A stretch of 64,000 bases of DNA from Pseudogulbenkiania subflava DSM 22618 (GTDB taxonomy: Bacteria; Pseudomonadota; Gammaproteobacteria; Burkholderiales; Chromobacteriaceae), in assembly GCF_900177275.1 (NCBI RefSeq), contig NZ_FXAG01000009.1, positions 92,094 to 156,093 on the forward strand, written 5' to 3'. A model generated the notes under the pieces. The model made no database searches and had not been told where the DNA came from. It was given only the letters and a program-made list of their open reading frames with translations. Positions within the stretch are counted from its first letter, which is position 1. The number at the start of each line of letters is the position of its first letter. This document shows, one piece after another, positions 9,513 through 17,517 of this stretch. The position numbers and the translations under genes are program-made.

Positions 9513-9776
9513 TCAAGGCTGACCCAGACCGGCAGCGCGCAGACTCGCTTCGTCTATGCCGCGTCCTGCGCAACAGCCGGCCAGTTGACCATTGATCGCC
9601 ACGGCCGGTACCGAGCGCACGCCGAGCGCCTTGGCCTGCTTTGCCACGGCGACATCGCGCATGTCGAGCACATCGACCTCGCACGACGGGCAGGCCAGCC
9701 CTTGCACCAGGGACACGACGTCTGTGAAGGTCGGGCAACCGGCGCTGAACACTTCCACCTTGCGTTTCATTGACAT
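9513..9776 (-). CDS. Thioredoxin-fold small protein with extra cysteines
   Basis: An 87-residue protein in which the first strand is followed by AGCPTFTDV, giving a single cysteine where thioredoxins have CxxC. A CPSC lies further on, and a GCC follows the cis-proline segment (VPAVAING). The fold fits a glutaredoxin-like protein, but the altered active site suggests metal binding or a non-classical thiol role. It is the first gene after the MerR-type promoter and ends 10 bases before the regulator gene. Confidence 0.7.
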   Translation of the reverse strand: MSMKRKVEVFSAGCPTFTDVVSLVQGLACPSCEVDVLDMRDVAVAKQAKALGVRSVPAVAINGQLAGCCAGRGIDEASLRAAGLGQP

Positions 9777-9838
9777 TTCCAGGCTCCTTCAATCATGGGG
9801 TAGGATCACGCGGAGATGCCACGTTCCCCACGCTTGAA

Positions 9839-9869
9839 GGATAAACCTTGGAGTAAGCTCCAGGGTCAA
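9839..9869 (-). promoter_or_regulatory. MerR-type promoter of the thiol/metal operon
   Basis: On the minus strand, TTGACC (9869-9864) and TTATCC (9844-9839) flank a 19-bp spacer with the dyad CTGGAG-CTTA-CTCCAAG. Long spacing plus a centred dyad is the signature of promoters twisted open by MerR-family activators. The start of the first gene (9776) lies about 60 bases downstream. The -35 overlaps the last codons of the doxX gene. Confidence 0.87.
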
Positions 9870-10417
9870 GTGGATTTTTCCTGCGGATTTTCCTTGTCGC
9901 CGGTGAGTGGAAAGCGATCATCGTGGCGCAGCCAACGTGGCATAACCCAGCGCTGTAGGGCGGCATCGATCGACAGTTTGCCCGGGCCGTAAACGGTCAG
10001 CGCGAGCAGCATCATGCCCCAGATCTTGTGGTCGACGAAGCCGTTGCCCCAGAAATCGGCCCAGATGCCGTTTGGCCACAGTTCCGGGTACGAGATCACG
10101 GCGACGATGTTGTAGACGAACAGGAAGGCTGCAGCCGGTCTGCCCAGCAGGCCAAGCCCGAGCAACCATGGGAACACCAGTTCGATAAAGGTGCCGAGTG
10201 GCGCTGCAAACTCCGGCGGCAACAGGGGGACGTGGTATTCGTTTTGGAATAGCGCCAGGGTGCTGTCCGGGTCATCCCACTTCACCACGCCGGCGCGCCA
10301 GAAGGCGAGCGCCACCCAGAGACGGAATAGCAGCAAACTTAATGGTGCGGCCTGCTCCAGGCAGCCGACCAGGCGCCCATAGCTGTCGGCAACTGACTGA
10401 ATCCAGTGTTTCATCAT
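9866..10417 (-). CDS. DoxX-family inner-membrane protein
   Basis: A 183-residue protein with four hydrophobic segments and the DoxX hallmarks LRLWVALAFWRAGVVKW near the N-terminus and a conserved GxFVDHKIWGMM segment late. DoxX proteins are quinone-linked or redox-associated membrane proteins and are the usual fourth gene of bufferin operons. It overlaps bufC by 4 bases, so it is translationally coupled to it. Two methionines (10417 and 10414) are possible starts; a GGGAGATC site precedes them. Confidence 0.88.
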   Translation of the reverse strand: MMKHWIQSVADSYGRLVGCLEQAAPLSLLLFRLWVALAFWRAGVVKWDDPDSTLALFQNEYHVPLLPPEFAAPLGTFIELVFPWLLGLGLLGRPAAAFLFVYNIVAVISYPELWPNGIWADFWGNGFVDHKIWGMMLLALTVYGPGKLSIDAALQRWVMPRWLRHDDRFPLTGDKENPQEKST

Positions 10418-11205
10418 GATCTCCCTTGTTCAATATGAGCATCGATCAGCAGACCGTTCTGCAAGAGCAGGTGCAGGTGCGCCGCCAGGTCGAAGGCAGG
10501 GTCCTGCGCATGCGCCTTGTCGATTACCATGCCTAGCGGCATTCCCAACAACAGTCCGGCGATGAAGCAACCTCCGCCGGGTAAGATGGTTTGCATCGCA
10601 ATCTGCGTGTCGCTGCGCCAGAGCAACACTGTTTGGCCATGCCCGCCCAGTTGCAGCCGATCCTGGCTGTCGGCCTCCTGGCAAAAGCGCCAGATGTCGA
10701 GGATCGGATAGCGGCTGTCGATCAGATGAACGCTGGGGTGGAGCACGAACACGGTTCTGGCCAACTCGTCTTCCGACCGCTCGGTCAAGCGCCCCGGTGC
10801 AAGCGGCGTGGCCTCCGCCGCCAGGTAAGCCAGCTGGCGCGCCCATTCCAAGCGGGCGATGTCGGCTAGGTACGGCAGTTCGGCGGTTTCCGGTATGGCC
10901 GCCAGGAAGTCCGGGAACGCCGCGCCGTAGTCTTGCAGATTGCTGCTTTGCGATGGCACGGCCGCGATATAGCGGGCAGCCACACCATCAAAGCAGTCTT
11001 CCCCAACCAGGCGCAGTACCGACGGATAGCTGGTCTTCAGCGCACTGCCCAGCGTGTTGAACACCATATTGCGGTAGATCTGCAGGCGCTCATCGGCAGT
11101 CAGACCGTGCGGTGCGACCCACGGCGCGATCCCGGCCGGATCGCCGGTGAACACACTACGGCTGAAGGCGCGCTGCAACTCAAGCAAGGACGGGGCGGTA
11201 GTCAC
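10414..11205 (-). CDS. bufC: Bufferin maturation partner BufC (DUF2063/HvfC family)
   Basis: A 263-residue protein with the DUF2063 N-terminal domain (LLELQRAFSRSVF, then LQIYRNMVFNTLGSALKTSYPSVLRLVGEDCF), a putative DNA/peptide-binding domain, and a C-terminal RRE-like half. In bufferin clusters this protein recruits the precursor peptide to the oxidase BufB. The start codon is GTG at 11205, behind GGAGATCC. It overlaps the end of bufB by 26 bases. Confidence 0.88.
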   Translation of the reverse strand: MTTAPSLLELQRAFSRSVFTGDPAGIAPWVAPHGLTADERLQIYRNMVFNTLGSALKTSYPSVLRLVGEDCFDGVAARYIAAVPSQSSNLQDYGAAFPDFLAAIPETAELPYLADIARLEWARQLAYLAAEATPLAPGRLTERSEDELARTVFVLHPSVHLIDSRYPILDIWRFCQEADSQDRLQLGGHGQTVLLWRSDTQIAMQTILPGGGCFIAGLLLGMPLGMVIDKAHAQDPAFDLAAHLHLLLQNGLLIDAHIEQGRS

Positions 11206-12043
11206 GGAGGATCTCCTCGGCCAGTCGGGCTTCGTCCTGCAGGACCGCGAACGCCGGCAGATCCTGATCCCACTCGATCAGCGTCGGCTTGGCGCCCAAT
11301 AGGCGCACCGCCTCGCGGTATAGCGCCCACACCGCCGCGTCGACGCGGCGACTATGGGTATCGATCAGCAAGGGCACCGGCAAACCCTCTTTGCGGCTGA
11401 ATCCGGCCAAATGCATCTCGCCAACCGCGTGCGCTGGGATGGCATGCAGATATTCCTGCGGGTCAAAGCCATGGTTGACGCTGTTGACGTAGACGTTGTT
11501 GACGTCAAACAGCAGGCCACAACCGCTGCGCTCGGCCAGGGCGACCAGAAATTCCCATTCCGGAATGGTCGAGTGCCGATAACTCAGATAACTCGACACG
11601 TTCTCGATCAGAATCTGCCGCCCCAGAAACTCCTGAGTCTCCAGGACGCACTCGATCATCAGATCCAGCGCTTCCTCGGTATAGGGAAGGGGAAGCAGTT
11701 CGTTCAGGCTGTGCCCGTCGACTGCGCCCCAACACAAATGTTCCGAGACTTGGCCGGGGTCTATGTGATCGACAAGCCGGCCGAGTTTGGCCAGGTGATC
11801 GTGCTGGAGCCCGCTGGCCGATCCCAGGTGCAATCCGACGCCGTGCAGGCTGATGGGGTAGTCGCGCCGCACCCCCTCCAGCACGGACAACAGCTCGCCG
11901 CCGGCACCGAAGAAGTTCTCGCTATGCACTTCGAACCACGGCACGGACGGCCGCTCGGCCAGCACTTGGGCAAAGTGTATGGGTCGCAGGCCGATACCGG
12001 CGTGCGCCGGAATTTCAGTGTTCGGCAACGTGGCGGCGAGCAT
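11180..12043 (-). CDS. bufB: Multinuclear non-heme iron oxidase BufB (DUF692/MNIO)
   Basis: A 287-residue TIM-barrel protein of the DUF692/MNIO family. Metal-ligand motifs are visible in order: FEVHSENF, SLHGVGLHLG, SEHLCW, LIENVSSYL, LLFDVNNVYVN, GEMHLAGF and DTHS. These enzymes hold two or three iron ions and rearrange cysteine residues of a partner peptide into thiooxazole-type rings. ATG 12043 has GTAAGGAGG upstream; the longer frame to 12397 reads through bufA and is spurious. It lies 12 bases after bufA. Confidence 0.93.
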   Translation of the reverse strand: MLAATLPNTEIPAHAGIGLRPIHFAQVLAERPSVPWFEVHSENFFGAGGELLSVLEGVRRDYPISLHGVGLHLGSASGLQHDHLAKLGRLVDHIDPGQVSEHLCWGAVDGHSLNELLPLPYTEEALDLMIECVLETQEFLGRQILIENVSSYLSYRHSTIPEWEFLVALAERSGCGLLFDVNNVYVNSVNHGFDPQEYLHAIPAHAVGEMHLAGFSRKEGLPVPLLIDTHSRRVDAAVWALYREAVRLLGAKPTLIEWDQDLPAFAVLQDEARLAEEILRDYRPVLA

Positions 12044-12054
12044 CGGCGGCCTCC

Positions 12055-12330
12055 TTACGATTCTTTCGGCTTGGTCGAACCGCCTTCGATCTTGTTGCAC
12101 AGGCCGGCCGGCATCGCCACGAACGAATTCGGGTCGCGCGCCTTGGTGGCCTGGCCGGCGCAGGAGTGGCCAGGCGCCTTGCAGTCGTTCTTGTAGGCGG
12201 CGTTGACGCCGTAACACTGTTCCATTTTCTTCTCGGGCTGTTCCATCTTCTTCTCTGCGGCCTGGCCGCCTGCGGCCAGACCAATCAAACTCAGTGCCAA
12301 GGCAGCCTTGATGACATTTTGCGATTGCAT
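12055..12330 (-). CDS. bufA: Bufferin precursor peptide BufA
   Basis: A 91-residue protein with a signal peptide (cleavage near GGQAAEK) and a short charged stretch, followed by a core with four cysteines: CYGVN, NDCKAPGHSC, and LCNK. The spacing and the KDPNSFVxxPxGLC-like tail match the DUF2282 bufferin-1 precursors. Those peptides are modified by BufB/BufC, exported to the periplasm and sequester copper. It is the first gene of bufABC-doxX, with an ECF-type promoter 42 bases upstream. Confidence 0.9.
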   Translation of the reverse strand: MQSQNVIKAALALSLIGLAAGGQAAEKKMEQPEKKMEQCYGVNAAYKNDCKAPGHSCAGQATKARDPNSFVAMPAGLCNKIEGGSTKPKES

Positions 12331-12350
12331 GGTGGTCTCCTGTTGGATGT

Positions 12351-12364
12351 CCGGAATATTCCGG
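12351..12364. promoter_or_regulatory. 14-bp perfect palindrome in the bufA leader
   Basis: CCGGAATATTCCGG reads the same on both strands. It lies between the predicted -10 of the bufA promoter (12372-12378) and the bufA start (12330), so it would fall at or just past the transcription start. It could be a repressor operator; no matching second copy was noticed. Confidence 0.4.
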
Positions 12365-12371
12365 TGCCGAC

Positions 12372-12401
12372 TTAGTCGCGTGGCCTGCAGGATCCATTAC
12401 A
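12372..12401 (-). promoter_or_regulatory. ECF-type promoter upstream of bufA
   Basis: On the minus strand TGTAATG (12401-12395) and CGACTAA (12378-12372) are separated by 16 bases. It matches four other sites in the window with the form TGTAAGA-N16-CGACTAC. It faces bufABC-doxX. Confidence 0.75.
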
Positions 12402-12423
12402 CGGATGCGTCGGCACGCAACTT

Positions 12424-13146
12424 TTACGACGTACCGTTACTCGAATCCGTCGAGCGCCGTGCCCTGGCGCGCAGCCGGATCAATAGCCATCCGGTCATGG
12501 CGACAGCAAGGCTCATCAGCAGCCAGCCTGTGAACGGGATGGTCAGAATGCGGTCGCCCAGAACGGCAAGCAGGATCGTCAACGGGAGAATGCCGAGCGC
12601 GGTGGTCCACAGAAAGGTCCACCACGAGAGGCCGGCCAAGGCGGCCGCGTAGTTGATCAGGTTGAAGGCAATCGCCGGCATCAAGCGGCAGGCCAACAGC
12701 ACGGTGGCACCATGCAGCTGCGACCAGCGCGCTAGTTCACGCCGAGAACCCGGCGTCATCCACCGCTCGACGAACGGCCGGCCCAGTCGCCGGGTGAGCC
12801 CGAAGGCGGTTGCCGCCCCCAGCATCGCACCACACCAGGTGATAACCGCGCCCCAAAACGGACCATAAACCATGCCGTTGGCCAGCGCGACCATCTCGGC
12901 GGGAAACGGCAGAAAAGAATGCGCCACCATCAGCAGGAGCGACCCCACTACGCCCCATGCGCCCAACGAGCGTACCCACCGTACGATTCCTTGTGCTGTG
13001 GCAGGAAAGTCGAACGACAAGCGGTGCGGCACCAGCCATAAGACCAAGAAAACACAGCCACCGACCGCCAGCAGCACGGCAACGATTTCCAGCCGCCGCC
13101 ATGATGACGGGCGGTGGTCTGTTGGCGTGGTGCGGTCGGGTTTCAT
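12424..13146 (-). CDS. TVP38/TMEM64 (VTT-domain) membrane protein
   Basis: A 240-residue protein with about six hydrophobic segments and VTT hallmarks: SFLPFPAEMVALANGMVYGPFWG, a G-x-x-x-G-rich turn, and FVERWMTPGSRRELARW before the re-entrant LMPAIAFNLINYAAALAG. The family moves lipids or organic solutes. ATG 13146 (AGGAAATCGC upstream) is chosen over the longer frame to 13308, whose first 54 residues look unlike the family. It lies 150 bases after the phosphorylase gene and may share its transcript. A second VTT domain is fused to a flavoprotein at 22327-24468. Confidence 0.87.
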   Translation of the reverse strand: MKPDRTTPTDHRPSSWRRLEIVAVLLAVGGCVFLVLWLVPHRLSFDFPATAQGIVRWVRSLGAWGVVGSLLLMVAHSFLPFPAEMVALANGMVYGPFWGAVITWCGAMLGAATAFGLTRRLGRPFVERWMTPGSRRELARWSQLHGATVLLACRLMPAIAFNLINYAAALAGLSWWTFLWTTALGILPLTILLAVLGDRILTIPFTGWLLMSLAVAMTGWLLIRLRARARRSTDSSNGTS

Positions 13147-13294
13147 TGCGATTTCCTGCGCTGTCACACGCGGCGCGTGTTTTGCTCGCGCCCGGCCGGT
13201 TTTTTTGGGGGGCGATGCGGTTGCATCAGCGATCGCGTATCGGTCGCTCAGCCAAGCCGTTTGCTTACAAAACTGGAAAAATTCGGCACGCGAC

Positions 13295-14167
13295 TCACAG
13301 ATAGTCACGAATCAACACCCCCAAGCGCTCTTGGGTTGCTGGTTCCATCGCCGCCGGTCGCGTGACCAGCCCGGCTGCGAGCGCGTCATGCGCAGCCGAG
13401 CGAGGCCAGTCGAGTGCCAGCCACCGTACCGCCTGGCTGACCACACGCTGCGCGTTGGCGGCGTTCTGCATCAGGTTGGCGATGGCCAGTTCGGCGGTGA
13501 CGTGTGCCTCCCTTGGGTGCCAGCAGTCGTAATCGGTGACCAGGGCCAGCGTGGCATAAGCCATCTCCGCCTCGCGCGCGAGTTTGGCCTCCGGCATGTT
13601 GGTCATCCCGATCACGCTGCCGCCGATGCTGCGGTACCACTGCGACTCGGCATAGGTCGAGAACGCAGGGCCTTCGATGCAGACATAGGTGCCACCCCGA
13701 TGGAGCTGAATGTTGTCGAGACCGGTGTCGTGAACCGCCTGCGCGAGCACATCGGCGAGCACGGAACAGACGGGCGCAGCCATCGAAACATGCGCGACGG
13801 CGCCATTGCCGAAGAAAGTGCTGTCACGCCGCCGGGTCAGGTCGATGAACTGGTCGGGCAGCACCATATCCAGCGGGCGCAACGGTTCCTGCAGCGAGCC
13901 GACCGCAGAAATCGAGATCAGGTAGCGCACGCCGAGCGCTTTCAGTGCGTAGATATTGGCGCGGTATGGAACTTCGCTTGGCAGGTAGCGGTGGTCGCGA
14001 CCATGCCGCGCCAGAAACGCGACCGGTGCGCCGTGCAAGACACCGGTCACGATCCGGTCGGACGGCGTGCCGTATGGGGTGGTCAGCTCATATCCCCGCG
14101 CCTGTTCGATTCCTTCCATTTGATACAACCCACTACCGCCGATGATGCCGATTCTGGCTTGCGACAT
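13295..14167 (-). CDS. Methylthioadenosine/methylthioinosine phosphorylase family protein
   Basis: A 290-residue MTAP-type purine nucleoside phosphorylase. Visible motifs are IGIIGGSGLY (phosphate loop), FLARHGRDHRYLPSEVPYRANIYALK, ISAVGSLQ, and the family signature YVCIEGPAFST with GMTNMPEAKLAREAEM. It splits a 5'-modified adenosine or inosine into base and ribose-1-phosphate. ATG 14167 follows AGGAGGAGATCAC. It is divergent from the flavoprotein gene, with its own ECF-type promoter at 14201-14230. In this arsenosugar neighbourhood it might remove adenine from a 5'-arsenic nucleoside; that substrate is inferred. Confidence 0.9.
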   Translation of the reverse strand: MSQARIGIIGGSGLYQMEGIEQARGYELTTPYGTPSDRIVTGVLHGAPVAFLARHGRDHRYLPSEVPYRANIYALKALGVRYLISISAVGSLQEPLRPLDMVLPDQFIDLTRRRDSTFFGNGAVAHVSMAAPVCSVLADVLAQAVHDTGLDNIQLHRGGTYVCIEGPAFSTYAESQWYRSIGGSVIGMTNMPEAKLAREAEMAYATLALVTDYDCWHPREAHVTAELAIANLMQNAANAQRVVSQAVRWLALDWPRSAAHDALAAGLVTRPAAMEPATQERLGVLIRDYL

Positions 14168-14200
14168 GTGATCTCCTCCTGTTTGAGCAACCTTCGGACT

Positions 14201-14230
14201 GTAGTCGCAGGGAAGGAAGCGGATCTTACA
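14201..14230 (-). promoter_or_regulatory. ECF-type promoter of the phosphorylase gene
   Basis: On the minus strand TGTAAGA (14230-14224) and CGACTAC (14207-14201) are 16 bases apart, and the -10 is 33 bases from the ATG at 14167. The divergent twin site starts 8 bases away. Confidence 0.85.
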
Positions 14231-14237
14231 ACCCATC

Positions 14238-14267
14238 TGTAAGAAAGCGAGGCCATGGCACGACTAC
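14238..14267 (+). promoter_or_regulatory. ECF-type promoter of the flavoprotein-sigma unit
   Basis: TGTAAGA at 14238-14244 and CGACTAC at 14261-14267 are separated by exactly 16 bases. It faces the flavoprotein gene at 14361 and, through it, the HD-GYP and sigma-factor genes. Confidence 0.85.
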
Positions 14268-14360
14268 AGACAGTCCAACAATTGAAGAGATGGCGGCTAT
14301 GAATAAGACCATGATGCGCGCTCGGCATCGTTCCTGCCCGAATCGGGCAGGCAGGCGGCC

Positions 14361-15524
14361 ATGAAGCGCCTGATCCTGGTCGGCGGCGGGCATGCCCATC
14401 TCGGCGTACTGCGCGCGCTGGCAATGCGCCGGCTCCGGGCGGCCGAGGTCCTGCTGGTGACACCTGAGCCGCAGCTGATTTATTCAGGCATGGTGCCGGG
14501 CTGGATGGCCGGCCACTACCGGCTGGATCAGTGCGGTATCGACCTGCAGCCACTGGCGCGGGCGGCCGGCGCGCGGCTGATTCTGGCGCCGGTGGCCGGG
14601 CTGGATGCAGAGCGCCGCTGTATTGTCTTGCCCGATGGCACGTATCTCGAGTACGACCTGCTGTCGCTCGACGTCGGCAGTGAGACAGACGTCTCCTGGC
14701 TGCATGCGGCGCAACGGCGGCTGCTGCCGGTGCGCCCGCTTGGCAGCTTTGTTGCCGCCTGGCCGCAAGTACTCGAACAGGCGGTAAGCCGTGCCGGTTT
14801 TCGTCTGGCCGTGGTCGGCGGCGGGGCCGCCGGCGTCGAATTGGCGTTTGCCGCGCGCCAGGGGTTCGTGCGGGGCGGTATCGACGCACAAGTCGACCTG
14901 GTGGCGTCCGGCCCGGACTTGTTGGCAGGCCATGCGCCGGCGGTCGTCGCGCGGGCGGAGCGCTGGCTGGTCGCTCGTGGCATCGCCGTGCATCGCTCGC
15001 GCGCCGCCGGAACGGCCAGCGGACTGCTGCTGGCCAATGGCGAACACTTGGCGGCGGATCGCATCGTCGCCGCCACCGGCGCCAGGGCGCCATGCTGGCT
15101 CGCGCTGTCCAAACTGGCGCTCGATCCAGACGGCTATGTCGCAGTGGACGACGCCCACCGTAGCCGTTCACACGCGCACGTGTTCGCCGCCGGCGACGTC
15201 TGTGCGCGCGAAGATGCGGCCGTGGCGCGCTCCGGCGTGCATGCGGTGCATGCCGGTCCGGTACTGGCGTACAACCTGCGCGCCGCGCTGGAAGGTGGCG
15301 CCATGCGCGCGTATGTCCCGCGCGCCTGCTCACTCTATCTGATCTCGACCGGTCCCAAGCACGCCATCGCTTCTTGGGGAAGCTGGAGCACCGAGGGCGC
15401 CTGGGTCTGGCACTGGAAAGACTGGATCGATCGACGTTTCATCCGCCGTCATCGTATGCCACACGATGTGACGGAGCCATACCACCCTTTACAGGAGTCA
15501 CCATATGAGCATGAATCTCATTGA
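14361..15524 (+). CDS. FAD-dependent NAD(P)H oxidoreductase
   Basis: A 387-residue two-dinucleotide-binding flavoprotein. The FAD-binding LVGGGHAHLGVL lies at residues about 5-16, a second Rossmann fold begins at LAVVGGGAAGVELA (about 150-163), and the FAD-binding HVFAAGDVC lies near residue 275. It resembles the NDH-2-like family often fused to SelD. No CxxxxC redox pair is seen, so a quinone or another small acceptor is likely. It is the first gene after an ECF-type promoter and overlaps the HD-GYP gene by 20 bases. Confidence 0.85.
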   Translation: MKRLILVGGGHAHLGVLRALAMRRLRAAEVLLVTPEPQLIYSGMVPGWMAGHYRLDQCGIDLQPLARAAGARLILAPVAGLDAERRCIVLPDGTYLEYDLLSLDVGSETDVSWLHAAQRRLLPVRPLGSFVAAWPQVLEQAVSRAGFRLAVVGGGAAGVELAFAARQGFVRGGIDAQVDLVASGPDLLAGHAPAVVARAERWLVARGIAVHRSRAAGTASGLLLANGEHLAADRIVAATGARAPCWLALSKLALDPDGYVAVDDAHRSRSHAHVFAAGDVCAREDAAVARSGVHAVHAGPVLAYNLRAALEGGAMRAYVPRACSLYLISTGPKHAIASWGSWSTEGAWVWHWKDWIDRRFIRRHRMPHDVTEPYHPLQESPYEHESH

Positions 15525-16461
15525 GCGGGTCGTTCAGCTGCTGCATCGGGCTGATTGCCCGGAACCGGACGGCGAGGCGGCAATCGGTTTCAGCCAGATG
15601 CTGGCGAGCCTGATGGTGATGGCGTGGTTTGTCGAGGCGCGCGACCCGTACACCGGCGGGCATTTGTGGCGCGTCTCGCAGTACGCACGCCTGCTTGCCG
15701 AGGCCGCCGGGCTGGAACCGACCGAAGTCGCACGCATCAGCTTGGGCGGGTTCCTGCATGATTTGGGCAAGATCGGAGTACCGGATGCCATATTACGCAA
15801 GCCGGCTAGCTTGAGCGACGAAGAATACGCCGTAATCAAGACGCACCCGGAAATGGGCATGCACATGCTTGCGGGGCATCCACTAGCCGGCCTGGTCAAG
15901 AACGCCGTCTACCTACATCACGAGCGCCCAGACGGCTTGGGCTATCCACGCGGCTTGAAGCCCGAAAGCATTCCGTTGGAAGCCCGGATCGTAGGGATAT
16001 GCGACGCCTTCGATGCGATGACCAGCCATCGACCTTACCGTGCCGGCATGCCGCAGGAGTGCACACTGGGCATTGTGAGAGATTACTTGGGACACCAGTT
16101 CGACCAAGGTTTCGGCCGCTTGCTGATCGAGCTCGGCGAAGCAGGCCAGCTCGATCATATCCGCGGCCATAGTGACGACGGCATTCCATTGCAGTCTTGC
16201 CCGATGTGTGGCCCGACACTTACGATCAGGCGGGAGCAATTGCCGGGCGAGCATGTCTACTGCCGCAATTGCGGCGGTGAATTCGTGCTTGTGGACGGCG
16301 ATCGTGCGCTCTTGGCCGAGCCTACAGGGCGCTGTGGTACCCCAGCCGAGCTGCAAACGGTTGTCGACGAAGCGCTAATCGCGCGTGCGGTGGAGGCTGC
16401 GGTGCGCGCGATGCCGGTGCGAGAGCTCATGCAGCAGCATTACTCGACCGCCGGGGCGTGA
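15505..16461 (+). CDS. HD-GYP-domain phosphodiesterase with C-terminal zinc ribbon
   Basis: A 318-residue cytoplasmic protein. The HD-GYP core shows GGHLWRVSQYA, the HD pair in GFLHDLGKIGVP, HHERPDGLGYPRGL (the GYP-type loop) and DAFDAMTSHRPYR, all metal ligands of cyclic-di-GMP phosphodiesterases. A C-terminal zinc-ribbon-like part follows (CPMCGP then CRNCGG about 40 residues on). The ATG at 15505 has AGGAGTCACC upstream. No REC or PAS input domain is present, so the signal it responds to is not apparent. Confidence 0.88.
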   Translation: MSMNLIERVVQLLHRADCPEPDGEAAIGFSQMLASLMVMAWFVEARDPYTGGHLWRVSQYARLLAEAAGLEPTEVARISLGGFLHDLGKIGVPDAILRKPASLSDEEYAVIKTHPEMGMHMLAGHPLAGLVKNAVYLHHERPDGLGYPRGLKPESIPLEARIVGICDAFDAMTSHRPYRAGMPQECTLGIVRDYLGHQFDQGFGRLLIELGEAGQLDHIRGHSDDGIPLQSCPMCGPTLTIRREQLPGEHVYCRNCGGEFVLVDGDRALLAEPTGRCGTPAELQTVVDEALIARAVEAAVRAMPVRELMQQHYSTAGA

Positions 16462-16570
16462 CGATGCCCCCCTGCTCAAGGCTGCGATACGGTCGCGCAT
16501 CGTCGGCAATGCATTGGATGTGTTTCCACCTATAGTGGGGCCAAGAACGAAATCGAGAAGAGGTCTGTAA

Positions 16571-17185
16571 ATGAGCCATGAAAACGGCCAAGCCGCGTCG
16601 CTGGCATGGGATGCCCTGCACGACAGCAACTTTATCGAGGACTTGCGCCGGCAGATGCTCAAGTTCGCCACCTTGCAACTGGGCGATCGCCACGCGGCAG
16701 AAGACGCGGTGCAAGAGGCACTGATCGGTGCGCTGAAGAACGCCGGCTCGTTCGGTGGCAGGGCGGCGCTCAAGACCTGGGTACTGGCGATTCTGAAAAA
16801 CAAGATCGCCGACATCCTGCGGCGCAATCAGCGCCTAGTCGATGCCAGCCGGCTGCTGCGCGAGGAAGAGGAAGGGGAAGATTTCACCTCGTTGTTCGAT
16901 CGCAAGGGCTTCTGGCAGCCGGATGAGCGCCCGATCCCGTGGAGTGACCCAGTGGCATCGTTTCATCAGAAGCAGTTCTGGCAGATGTTCGAAGCCTGCC
17001 TCGAGCGGCTGCCGCCGCAACAGGCTCGGGTGTTCATGATGCGCGAAGTCGTCGAGCTGGAAAAAGAGGAGATCTGCCAAGCCGTTGGCATCACTGTCAG
17101 CAATCTGTTCGTGATGCTGCACCGGGCGCGCTTGCGCTTGCGCGAATGCCTGGAAAACAACTGGTTCGCTCAGGGAGTCCAATGA
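16571..17185 (+). CDS. ECF-type RNA polymerase sigma factor
   Basis: A 204-residue sigma-70-family protein with region 2 at residues about 20-85 (AEDAVQEALIGALKNAGSF, then LKTWVLAILKNKIADILRR) and region 4 at about 145-195 (LPPQQARVFMMREVVELEKEEICQAVGI, a helix-turn-helix). Region 1 is absent, as in extracytoplasmic-function sigma factors. A zinc-type anti-sigma overlaps its stop. It sits among five promoters of one unusual type (TGTAAGA-N16-CGACTAC), which it probably recognises. The start ATG has AAGAGGTCTGTAA upstream. Confidence 0.93.
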   Translation: MSHENGQAASLAWDALHDSNFIEDLRRQMLKFATLQLGDRHAAEDAVQEALIGALKNAGSFGGRAALKTWVLAILKNKIADILRRNQRLVDASRLLREEEEGEDFTSLFDRKGFWQPDERPIPWSDPVASFHQKQFWQMFEACLERLPPQQARVFMMREVVELEKEEICQAVGITVSNLFVMLHRARLRLRECLENNWFAQGVQ

Positions 17186-17403
17186 TGTTGAACTGCTTCA
17201 ATGCCACGCGCTTGCTTTCCGAATCGCTGGAACGCCACCTGGTCATCAAGGAACGGATGGCGCTCAACATGCATACGATGATGTGTTCTGGCTGTCGCAA
17301 CTTCGGTAAGCAGATGCAGATGCTGCGGCTGATCGCTAAAACCTATGCGCACAAGCCGGACGAGGGTGAGTCGGAGCCAAGCGTTCCATCGCAGGATGTG
17401 TAG
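17182..17403 (+). CDS. Small zinc-binding anti-sigma factor
   Basis: A 73-residue cytoplasmic protein overlapping the sigma-factor stop (ATGA), so the two are translationally coupled. It contains a helix then HTMMCSGCRNFGKQM, the H-x3-C-x2-C pattern of ZAS anti-sigma domains. There is no membrane segment, unlike many anti-sigma factors, so sensing would be cytosolic, for example by thiol oxidation or metal displacement at the zinc site. That sensing mode is inferred. Confidence 0.82.
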   Translation: MMLNCFNATRLLSESLERHLVIKERMALNMHTMMCSGCRNFGKQMQMLRLIAKTYAHKPDEGESEPSVPSQDV

Positions 17404-17419
17404 CATTCGCCGCCCCCAG

Positions 17420-17437
17420 CTTGCATGGCCATGCAAG
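17420..17437 (+). terminator. Palindromic hairpin after the anti-sigma gene
   Basis: CTTGCATGGCCATGCAAG is a perfect 18-base palindrome followed by GTTTTG. It lies 17 bases past the anti-sigma stop and could act as a weak terminator or a protein-binding site. Confidence 0.4.
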
Positions 17438-17517
17438 GTTTTGAGCTGGATCACGGCCTTTCTGTGATGCCGAGCTATGAAGGTATCAGGTGAATGGAGT
17501 AGGAATAGGAGGTTGTG

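Noticed and set aside
12872..14242. A 456-codon plus-strand frame opposite the VTT and phosphorylase genes
   Set aside because: The minus-strand proteins are well conserved and fill the region; the plus frame is a GC-rich shadow.
14083..15333. A 416-codon minus-strand frame opposite the flavoprotein gene
   Set aside because: Very R- and P-rich with no motif, and exactly opposite a clear flavoprotein with FAD and NAD signatures.
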